This document shows, in pieces, positions 8,100 through 13,184 of a DNA stretch of 13,184 nt (positions are counted from its first letter, which is position 1; every line of letters starts with the position of its first letter). Origin of the DNA: Pseudomonadota bacterium (GTDB lineage: Bacteria; Pseudomonadota; Gammaproteobacteria; Steroidobacterales; Steroidobacteraceae); assembly GCA_023428645.1 (NCBI GenBank), contig JAEYXD010000166.1:1-13184 (forward strand), written 5' to 3'. Made by a program: the position numbers and the translations under genes. The notes beneath the pieces were generated by a model. The model did not search any database. It was not told where the DNA came from and saw nothing but the letters and a program-made list of their open reading frames with translations.

Positions 8100-8846
8100 A
8101 TGGTTGAAGCACGGCGTCTGTACGAGCGCATCGCGCACGGGATCGCGGCGGGTATAGCGCGCGGCGAGTACGCAATCGGACAGCGTTTGCCCTCGGAGCG
8201 AGACCTTGCGCAACAGTTCGAGGTGTCACGCACGACTGTGCGCGAGGCAATGATCGCGCTCGAGCTCGATGGTCTCGTCGAAGTGCGTACGGGCTCTGGC
8301 GTTTACGTGATCAACATCGCACCGCCGACTGGCGATACGCCGAGTCGCGACATTGGTCCATTCGAACTGCTGGAAGCGCGACGCGCGATTGAAGGCGAAG
8401 CGTGCGCAATGGCCGCGATTCGGATCACTGACGAACAACTCGCTCAGCTCACAGCGCTGGTCGCCGAGATGCGCAGCGAGAACGAACACGATGTGCAGTT
8501 GAGCGAGGCCGCGGATCGTCGCTTTCACGAGCTCATCGCGACTGCCACCGAGAACACCGGCATGATCAGCGCAGTGGAGATGCTTTGGGATGCGCGCGCG
8601 CGCTCGCCGCAACATCGTCTGATGGATGCGAAGGTTCGCGCACTCGGCATCAAACCACGTATCGATGAACACAACGCCATCTTGAAAGCACTGAAGAGGC
8701 GTGATGCGAAAGCTGCGCGCGCCGCGATGCGCAATCACTTGACTCGCGTGCTCGAAGCGACGTTTGAAGCGACCGAGACCGAGCAACTCGAGAAAACCCG
8801 CGCACAGCTTGCGGCGCAGCGCAGACGGTATGCGCTTGGTGGCTGA
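8100..8846 (+). CDS. GntR-family transcriptional regulator, FadR subfamily (FCD domain)
   Basis: This 248-residue DNA-binding protein probably senses a sugar acid. The N-terminal winged helix-turn-helix spans about residues 6-72, with the typical GntR run LPSERDLAQQFEVSRTTVRE (30-49) and the wing VEVRTGSGVYV (60-70). The C-terminal all-helical FCD ligand domain covers about 88-220. It keeps the usual metal-binding set: D139 and H143 (DRRFH), H191 (DEHNAI) and H213 (RNHL). UxuR/ExuR-type hexuronate regulators belong to this subfamily, which fits the manD gene 35 bases downstream, most likely in the same operon. The ATG at 8100 has an AGGA ribosome site. An operator-like 11-mer lies 18-28 bases upstream, and the same 11-mer lies upstream of the divergent receptor gene. 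The C-terminal tail after about 225 is charged and possibly helical. Confidence 0.92.
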   Translation: MVEARRLYERIAHGIAAGIARGEYAIGQRLPSERDLAQQFEVSRTTVREAMIALELDGLVEVRTGSGVYVINIAPPTGDTPSRDIGPFELLEARRAIEGEACAMAAIRITDEQLAQLTALVAEMRSENEHDVQLSEAADRRFHELIATATENTGMISAVEMLWDARARSPQHRLMDAKVRALGIKPRIDEHNAILKALKRRDAKAARAAMRNHLTRVLEATFEATETEQLEKTRAQLAAQRRRYALGG

Positions 8847-8881
8847 TCTTTTGAGATCGCTATTCGTCTTTCATTGAAGTT

Positions 8882-10093
8882 ATGAACACCATTGTCGCTG
8901 CACGAGTCATAGTCACCTGCCCGGGTCGCAATTTCGTCACACTGAAGATCGAAACGAAGAACGGGGTTTACGGTATCGGCGATGCGACCTTGAACGGCCG
9001 TGAACTCGCCGTCGCGAGCTACTTGAACGATCACATCATTCCCGTATTGATCGGTCGCGACGCGCAGCAAATCGAAGACATCTGGCAGTACTTGTATCGC
9101 GGTGCTTATTGGCGGCGCGGACCGGTGACGATGACGGCGATCGCAGCAGTCGACGTCGCGCTGTGGGACATCAAGGCAAAGGCCGCGAACATGCCCCTCT
9201 ATCAGCTGCTCGGCGGCGCGAGTCGCACCGGCGTCATGGTGTACGGCCACGCGAACGGCCATGACATCGATGAAACGATCGAACGCGCGGCCGAATACAC
9301 AGCGGCGGGCTACAAGGCAATTCGATTACAGAGCGGCGTGCCGGGATTGAAATCGACGTACGGCGTTTCGAAAGACAAGTTCTTCTACGAACCCGCCGAC
9401 GCGGCGAAGCCCACGGAGAACGTGTGGTCGACGATCAAGTACATGCCGACGGTGCCGAAGCTGTTCGAAGCCGCGCGCGAAAAATTCGGCTGGGATGTGC
9501 ATCTACTGCATGACGTGCATCACCGGCTCACACCGATCGAAGCCGGCCGACTCGGCAAAGACCTCGAACAGTATCGACCGTTCTGGCTCGAGGACTGCAC
9601 GCCCGCGGAAGATCAAGCTGCGTTTCGTTTGATTCGCCAGCACACAACGACGCCACTCGCCGTCGGCGAGGTGTTCAGCTCAGTGTGGGACGCGAAGCAA
9701 CTCATCGATGAGCGTCTGATCGATTACATCCGCACGACAATCGTTCATGCGGGCGGCATTTCTCACGTGCGTCGCATCGCGCATTTCGCTGAGCTCAACG
9801 GCGTGCGCACCGGATTTCATGGCGCAACGGATCTGTCACCCGTGTGCATGGGTGCCGCGCTCCACTTCGATCTGTGGGTGCCGAACTTCGGCATCCAGGA
9901 ATACATGCGACACACTGCGGAAACCGACGCAGTGTTCCCGCACGCGTACTTTTTCAAGGACGGCGAACTGCATCCGGGCGAGCAGCCAGGCCACGGCGTC
10001 GACTTCGATGAAGCACTCGCGGCGAAGTACCCGTATCGCGCGGCGAGCTTGCCGGTGAATCGACTCGAAGACGGGACGATGTTCGATTGGTGA
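8882..10093 (+). CDS. manD: D-mannonate dehydratase, ManD type (enolase superfamily)
   Basis: ManD dehydrates D-mannonate to 2-keto-3-deoxygluconate, a step in glucuronate catabolism. At 403 residues it matches the family length. From N to C it has the capping domain (to about 120), then a barrel with R148 (AIRLQSG) and Y160 (STYG), the acid/base pair. D211 and H213 (HDVHHR), E237 (WLEDC) and E263 (GEVFSS) supply the metal ligands and a catalytic His. H313 (GFHGATD), E340 (IQEY) and the terminal W403 also fit. From memory, each is one position beyond its equivalent in the characterised Novosphingobium enzyme, so the active site looks complete. Some family members (RspA-like) are slow or act on gluconate, so the true substrate is unproven. 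The gene follows the GntR gene by 35 bases, without a strong ribosome site. No other uronate genes lie in the window. Confidence 0.93.
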   Translation: MNTIVAARVIVTCPGRNFVTLKIETKNGVYGIGDATLNGRELAVASYLNDHIIPVLIGRDAQQIEDIWQYLYRGAYWRRGPVTMTAIAAVDVALWDIKAKAANMPLYQLLGGASRTGVMVYGHANGHDIDETIERAAEYTAAGYKAIRLQSGVPGLKSTYGVSKDKFFYEPADAAKPTENVWSTIKYMPTVPKLFEAAREKFGWDVHLLHDVHHRLTPIEAGRLGKDLEQYRPFWLEDCTPAEDQAAFRLIRQHTTTPLAVGEVFSSVWDAKQLIDERLIDYIRTTIVHAGGISHVRRIAHFAELNGVRTGFHGATDLSPVCMGAALHFDLWVPNFGIQEYMRHTAETDAVFPHAYFFKDGELHPGEQPGHGVDFDEALAAKYPYRAASLPVNRLEDGTMFDW

Positions 10094-10108
10094 CGAGACG
10101 TCGCTGAC

Positions 10109-10238
10109 TCAACCGGCCGCGGCGAGCGCGTCGGCGGTTCGATAGCCCGCGTGCGTGACCAAGTGAACCGCCTGTTTTCCTGGTCGATCTTCAGTTAGAC
10201 CGCGCGCGAGAGAGTTCTTCAACGGCGGCTTCGTTCAT
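10109..10238 (-). pseudogene. Possible tiny frameshifted reading frame overlapping the nucleotidyltransferase stop
   Basis: An ATG overlaps the stop of the nucleotidyltransferase gene (ATGA at 10235-10238) and opens a 15-residue frame, MNEAAVEELSRARSN, ending at 10191. The neighbouring frame continues with protein-like composition (GLTEDRPGKQAVHLVTHAGY and on) to a stop at 10109. The switch lies at a CGCGCGCG run, so loss of one CG pair could have broken an original frame of about 40 codons. I do not recognise the product. It may also be chance. Confidence 0.2.
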
Positions 10239-10936
10239 GCGCCGAGCTCCACGATGGCGCGCAATCGCTCGAGCACGAGGTCGGATTGCTCGCCGGAGGA
10301 GTCATCCTGAATCAGACCTGGCAGGTAGTACTCGAAGTCGCACATCGTCATCAGTGCACGACTTTGTCGGGACAGGTATTGGCGCAGCTCCACTGAGGAC
10401 CGCGCAATCTCCTCGAGTATCTGTTCGCGCCCTGCGATGACGTTCAGGATATCTTCCAAGTCGTGGCTGGCAAGCAGATCTGCATTTCCCCGGTGCGCGA
10501 ATGCGTCGAATTTTGTAGCAACAAATTCCGCAGCGCCGATCAACCTGATCGACAAGCCGCTCGGTAGTGTCATGGTGTCGGCGGTCTGGATCGCGAGCGG
10601 ATACCATCGGTTAGCGAATCCGAGAATGCGAGCATCGGTTGGCATGAGGTCGATGGCGATGTTGCGATAGACCCAGCGGCAGATTGGCGCCTCCGCGCTC
10701 ATGTCGCGCTTGAAGCCCAGAGCCGCGAACTCCTCCTCGGTCCGGTGGTACTCCGTAAGCGCCGCCACGTTCACCACGAGATCGACGTCGAGCGTGGCGC
10801 GAATCGGGGTCGCCGCTGGATCGGAAATCAGCAATCCGGCCGCGCAGCCGCCGACGAAAACCACCTGCTCGCGCAATGGCCCGAGCGCCGCGGCAACGAC
10901 TTCGATACGTTCGAGATTGGGATCCCGCTGAGTCAT
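10235..10936 (-). CDS. Nucleotidyltransferase, AbiEii/AbiGii toxin-like
   Basis: This is a 233-residue protein of the polymerase-beta nucleotidyltransferase fold. Counting from the ATG at 10936, the GG motif is in VVFVGGCAAGLL (about 25-36). The R-x-T-x-D-x-D active site is IRATLDVDLVV (46-56, D50 and D52), and the third carboxylate is D96 in IAIDLMPT. The helical half carries FVATKFDAFAHRG and SHDLEDILNVIAGRE, a pattern typical of AbiEii-like proteins. AbiEii is the toxin of type IV abortive-infection systems and transfers nucleotides to RNA targets. Whether this branch is toxic is unknown. It follows the winged-helix gene by 57 bases, as expected for a two-gene antitoxin/toxin-style module. 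A GTG at 10975 would add 13 residues (GEQRKRSRVAFR...). I prefer the ATG because the family-like part starts there, but neither start has a clear ribosome site. Confidence 0.8.
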   Translation of the reverse strand: MTQRDPNLERIEVVAAALGPLREQVVFVGGCAAGLLISDPAATPIRATLDVDLVVNVAALTEYHRTEEEFAALGFKRDMSAEAPICRWVYRNIAIDLMPTDARILGFANRWYPLAIQTADTMTLPSGLSIRLIGAAEFVATKFDAFAHRGNADLLASHDLEDILNVIAGREQILEEIARSSVELRQYLSRQSRALMTMCDFEYYLPGLIQDDSSGEQSDLVLERLRAIVELGA

Positions 10937-10993
10937 TCGGAATGCGACACGGCTTCGTTTCCGTTGTTCTCCCACAGTTGAACAAGTCTAGCT

Positions 10994-11530
10994 TCAGGCG
11001 CCGAGACGCTCTTCCAGCATGCCCTGAGCCAGGTTTCGTTCGCGGGCTTGACCGGAGCGTAGCGCATCGAACAGCGCGAGCAGCGCGTACAGCTTCTCAT
11101 CCCGAAGGGCCGCTTCCGGAACGGAAGGGTAGAGCGGCACAAGTGCGATGCCTCGTGCGGCGCCATTCTTGTGAGGCCAGACCGGTGGCGGGTCCGACGA
11201 GGGCGCGATCGCCTCGTTCAATGGAGCGGCTGCGTAGGAAGTCGGCACACCGCGAACGATCCGACCAAAGACCGCAGGAAATACATACTTCGCGCCGTGC
11301 AAAACGAACTCGCGCAACTGCGGCTTGAGCACGAGTGGCTGACGATCCTGAAAGCGAACGAGACCGCAGGTCGCAGCCCGCTTGAGGGCCGAATGAACGG
11401 CCGACGCCGCCAACCCCGTGTGAGCAGCGAGATCCGCATAGGTGCCGGCCGCTTCCCGCGCAGACATCGCCAGGAGGACCAGCAGATCCTGCGGCTTGAG
11501 CGTCACCTGCTGGGTGCTGGTCCGGGCCAT
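10994..11530 (-). CDS. Winged-helix (MarR-like) regulator, partner of the nucleotidyltransferase
   Basis: This is a 178-residue protein. Residues about 10-68 form a winged helix-turn-helix (TYADLAAHTGLAASAVHSAL at 30-49, wing QDRQPLVL). A second part (about 70-178) has no obvious fold; it contains HGAKYVFPAVFGRIVRGVPT and a helical end rich in Leu and Arg. In AbiE systems the first gene encodes a winged-helix antitoxin that represses the operon by binding inverted repeats in its promoter. The gene order and the paired 24-base elements at 11531-11554 and 11598-11621 fit that plan. It is not a clear AbiEi relative by sequence, so MarR-like regulator is the safer name. The ATG at 11530 directly abuts one of the elements, so binding there would also cover the ribosome-binding region (AGAGA). 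Confidence 0.75.
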   Translation of the reverse strand: MARTSTQQVTLKPQDLLVLLAMSAREAAGTYADLAAHTGLAASAVHSALKRAATCGLVRFQDRQPLVLKPQLREFVLHGAKYVFPAVFGRIVRGVPTSYAAAPLNEAIAPSSDPPPVWPHKNGAARGIALVPLYPSVPEAALRDEKLYALLALFDALRSGQARERNLAQGMLEERLGA

Positions 11531-11554
11531 GTTCTCTATTCTTGAATTGAGAAT
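11531..11554 (-). promoter_or_regulatory. 24-base operator-like element, proximal copy
   Basis: On the minus strand this reads ATTCT-CA-ATTCAAGAAT-A-GAGAA-C and ends directly at the ATG of the winged-helix gene. It contains the palindromic core ATTCAAGAAT and outer arms ATTCTC/GAGAA. It matches the distal copy at 20 of 24 positions, in inverted orientation. Confidence 0.6.
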
Positions 11555-11566
11555 GAAGCAGGCCCA

Positions 11567-11596
11567 AGCCTAGGCGGACGGCTATGTTCCCGTCAA
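11567..11596 (-). promoter_or_regulatory. Candidate promoter of the winged-helix/nucleotidyltransferase operon
   Basis: On the minus strand TTGACG (11591-11596) is a good -35. TAGGCT (11567-11572) is a weak -10 at 18-base spacing. The start would fall near 11560, about 30 bases before the ATG. The -35 lies one base from the distal 24-base element, and the proximal element lies just inside the transcript, so bound protein would bracket the promoter. AT-rich sequence at 11620-11660 could serve as an UP element. Confidence 0.45.
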
Positions 11597-11597
11597 T

Positions 11598-11621
11598 ATT
11601 CTTTATTCAAGAATGGAGAAT
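11598..11621 (+). promoter_or_regulatory. 24-base operator-like element, distal inverted copy
   Basis: On the plus strand this reads ATTCT-TT-ATTCAAGAAT-G-GAGAA-T. It is the inverted partner of the element at 11531-11554, with 43 bases between them and centres 67 bases apart. It is probably a binding site for the winged-helix protein; this is inferred from symmetry and position. Confidence 0.6.
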
Positions 11622-11727
11622 TTGCGACATATATGACTGATTTCTATTAATATTTCTGCAAGTCGTCGCTGATGGCGTCAGATAACCGCTGATCGCCCGA
11701 CAAGGGCCTGGGTCACACACTGTGTGG

Positions 11728-12534
11728 CTATCCAATGCCCAGAATCCAGCCTTCACGTAGCGCCATCTGCCGCTCCGACAACGTCAGCGGCGGATCGAAA
11801 TACCGAGCAAGACTGTTTCGCGCCGCGCTCTCCGACAACCAGCGGCACACCGCATAGGCATCCTGTTCGTCCGCGCTACGTCCTTCGCGCGAATACCGAT
11901 TGCGGAAGATCGACGGATAGACCTCCGCGAGCACGCACTTCGACTCCGGCAAATGCCAGCCATCGAACGGCCAGACATGGATGCGCTCACCCACCGCCTC
12001 GCGAATCACTTTCAGCCATGGAATGCCCGCATGCGTCGATTTCGCCACCGAGCCCTGCACATCGAACTGAAACACGCTCTTGGCCGATGAAGTCCAGCGC
12101 TCGCACAGACGCAACTCGGTTGGCTTGCCGTCGCGCAAACCAAGCCCCGGCCAATCGGGCCAGGGGTTGTCGACGCCGTCGCGAATGAAATCGACGTAGG
12201 TGTAGTCGTGGTGCGTAGGCCAGTGGCGCACGAAATCATCGAGAAACGCATCCCAACTCTTCAGCCCATGGCGATCGAAGTAGGTTTGGGGAAACGAGAA
12301 GCCGTGATCGATGCCCGCGATGAAGCGCGTGTCCTGTTGCGTAAGCTCGACCAGCCACGCCGCGATCTCTTTGCGCGACCAGTTGCAGCGCTGACCGTTG
12401 TTCGATCGCGCCGGACTGAATTGCTTCTGCGGCGCCTCGCCCGCGCGTGCCGCATACACCTGCAGATTCTTCAGTCGCGACTCGGGTGTTTCGGCGCCGG
12501 AGTAGTCGATGCCGATGAAGAGATCGAAGGTCAA
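11728..12534 (-). CDS. Hypothetical protein with RNase H-like fold signature (DUF429-like)
   Basis: This is a 268-residue protein of unknown function. Its acidic motifs are spaced like the DUF429 branch of the RNase H-like fold: D10 in LFIGIDYSGAE, D76 in FIAGIDHGFSFP, E204 in LAEVYPSIF and D225 in ADEQDAYAVC. A tryptophan-rich middle (HWPTHHDYTYVDF, NPWPDWPG, RERW-type helices) is not part of the core signature. There is no signal peptide or membrane segment. A nuclease or nucleic-acid role is possible but unproven. The start is taken as TTG at 12534, just before TFDLFIGIDYSG, because no ATG or GTG is available in frame between there and the first conserved strand. The gene lies between the wreck of a type I restriction operon and a toxin-antitoxin-like pair, a common setting for accessory genes. 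Confidence 0.75.
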   Translation of the reverse strand: MTFDLFIGIDYSGAETPESRLKNLQVYAARAGEAPQKQFSPARSNNGQRCNWSRKEIAAWLVELTQQDTRFIAGIDHGFSFPQTYFDRHGLKSWDAFLDDFVRHWPTHHDYTYVDFIRDGVDNPWPDWPGLGLRDGKPTELRLCERWTSSAKSVFQFDVQGSVAKSTHAGIPWLKVIREAVGERIHVWPFDGWHLPESKCVLAEVYPSIFRNRYSREGRSADEQDAYAVCRWLSESAARNSLARYFDPPLTLSERQMALREGWILGIG

Positions 12535-12544
12535 TTGCCGAATC

Positions 12545-12631
12545 TCAATTAGCAGTTGTGAATTCGAGAGACTTGATGATGCTCGTCAGCAGCTTGAGCA
12601 GTTCAGTGACGTCGCGATGCAATCTCTTCAA
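12545..12631 (-). pseudogene. Short remnant, possibly the end of a four-helix-bundle protein
   Basis: A 28-codon frame (begins LKRLHRDVTELLKLLTSIIK and ends at a TGA at 12545) has an amphipathic helical pattern. It recalls the last helix of the small four-helix-bundle (23S intervening-sequence type) proteins that often sit inside type I restriction operons. There is no normal start, and a stop lies directly upstream. The match rests on pattern memory only and is weak. Confidence 0.2.
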
Positions 12632-12659
12632 TTAGTCATTCACAGTTTTGAATTCACAA
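12556..12659. repeat. Inverted repeat TTGTGAATTC/GAATTCACAA flanking a short remnant
   Basis: A perfect 10-base inverted repeat occupies 12556-12565 and 12650-12659, enclosing 84 bases. The right arm overlaps the stop of the hsdS remnant. Further AATTG and TGTGAAT words lie around both arms. The region is AT-rich relative to the window. Confidence 0.6.
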
Positions 12660-12960
12660 TTTTCCAGAGAACGCCTGATGAAGCAGCGACCGCTTCAGTT
12701 CGTCGATGGCGGCGAGTTTGCGGTGGTAGATGGATTCGAGGCGTTGAGTTTCGCTCCTTAGTGCATCCAGTCTTCGAACCACCTTCACCTGTTCATCAAG
12801 TGTCGTCGGAATCGCAAGTTCAAGCGCACTCCATTTGCTCTTATTGATGATCGGCAACTTGCTTGACCTGCATTGGACCGAACGGCTCGATTAACCTGGC
12901 AGTGCACCCGACTTCCTTGCGGAGGACACCGTCGATGTTGCGGAAGGCTTGTTCGAACAT
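12654..12960 (-). pseudogene. Deletion scar of a type I restriction-modification operon: hsdM start joined to hsdS end
   Basis: The ATG at 12960 opens MFEQAFRNIDGVLRKEVGC, the N-terminus typical of HsdM, the type I DNA methyltransferase subunit. After about 20 codons the expected TELDYTEQ sequence is missing. The frame continues as RLIEPFGPMQVKQVADHQ to a TAA at 12841-12843. In another frame the last part of HsdS, the specificity subunit, follows: LPIINKSKWSALELAIP, then LDEQVKVVRRLDALRSETQR, ending LLHQAFSGKL at a TGA (12654). HsdM is normally about 500 residues and HsdS about 400, so most of both genes is gone, as if by one internal deletion, and a frameshift near MQVKQV adds a second lesion. 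No functional methyltransferase or specificity protein can be made. hsdR is not seen in the window. Confidence 0.8.
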
Positions 12961-13184
12961 GTCTTCTGCTAGTAGTGCCTGTCACCCGGTGGTTAAGCCG
13001 CGCCCCATCTTCCCCTGCCTCGCGGCGGAAGGGTCAAAACGGTGAAGCGCAACTTCCGATCAGGCACATGGATGTGCCCGCCGCCGAAGGTGGCGAGCTA
13101 CGAGCGAAAACCACGCTTTCCGCTCGTGGCCTGCGAGGCTCGTGACAGGGAGTCCGAGGCTTCGCTTCGACGTTGACAATCGCG
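12961..13184. other. Region upstream of the hsdM remnant with two hairpins
   Basis: There is no convincing gene here. A perfect 16-base inverted repeat, GGCACATGGATGTGCC, lies at 13063-13078. A longer hairpin at 13100-13127 forms 11 pairs on the minus strand (one G-T) around a 6-base loop. GCCGCG and CGCGGC pair at distance around 12997-13026. The former hsdM promoter should lie here, with AGAAG just before its ATG, but no clear -35/-10 pair is visible. Confidence 0.4.

Noticed and set aside
11531..11621. Paired 24-base elements as terminal inverted repeats of a mobile element
   Set aside because: Only 43 bases separate them and no transposase lies between; position at the promoter and start codon fits operators better.
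11714..11726. CACACAC/TGTGTG palindrome just after the DUF429-like stop as a terminator
   Set aside because: The stem is short with almost no loop and no T-run follows on the minus strand.
12873..13145. 90-codon plus-strand frame at the right end
   Set aside because: It overlaps the hsdM remnant on the opposite strand, is rich in Arg and Cys, and crosses two hairpins; no family match came to mind.
1..13184. CRISPR arrays, tRNA or rRNA genes
   Set aside because: No regularly spaced direct repeats and no tRNA or rRNA signature sequences were seen on reading through the window.

Overview
The window looks like a piece of a high-GC Gram-negative chromosome. It carries a large TonB-dependent outer-membrane receptor of the Xanthomonas/Caulobacter type and a periplasmic alpha-2-macroglobulin. 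The receptor style together with a ManD-type enolase suggests a gammaproteobacterium of the Steroidobacter/Xanthomonas kind. That placement is an inference from protein style only.

Left part (1-4255, minus strand): one long uninterrupted reading frame runs off the left edge. It is the first 1418 codons of a secreted bacterial alpha-2-macroglobulin, a protease-trapping protein. A 364-base gap (4256-4619) separates it from the next gene.

Middle part (4620-10093): a carbohydrate-type uptake and catabolism locus. A TonB-dependent receptor (minus strand) is divergent from a FadR-subfamily GntR regulator (plus strand), and the regulator is followed 35 bases later by a D-mannonate dehydratase (manD). 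The 11-mer TGGCTGGACCA occurs once in front of the receptor and once in front of the regulator, each time read in the direction of the gene. It resembles FadR-subfamily operators. The simplest reading is that the regulator senses a sugar acid and controls both its own operon and the receptor that imports the parent substrate.

Right part (10109-13184, mostly minus strand): an accessory or defence-type region. It holds a two-gene module of a winged-helix regulator followed by an AbiEii-like nucleotidyltransferase. Two inverted copies of a 24-base operator-like element bracket the predicted promoter of this module. Upstream of the module lies a DUF429-like RNase H-fold protein. Next to that is the wreck of a type I restriction-modification operon, in which the first ~20 codons of hsdM are joined directly to the last ~70-80 codons of hsdS. 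Small decayed reading frames and inverted repeats lie around these genes. The best candidates for a little-described system are the regulator/nucleotidyltransferase pair with its paired operators and the unusual neighbourhood it sits in.

No tRNA, rRNA, CRISPR array, transposase or phage integrase was seen.
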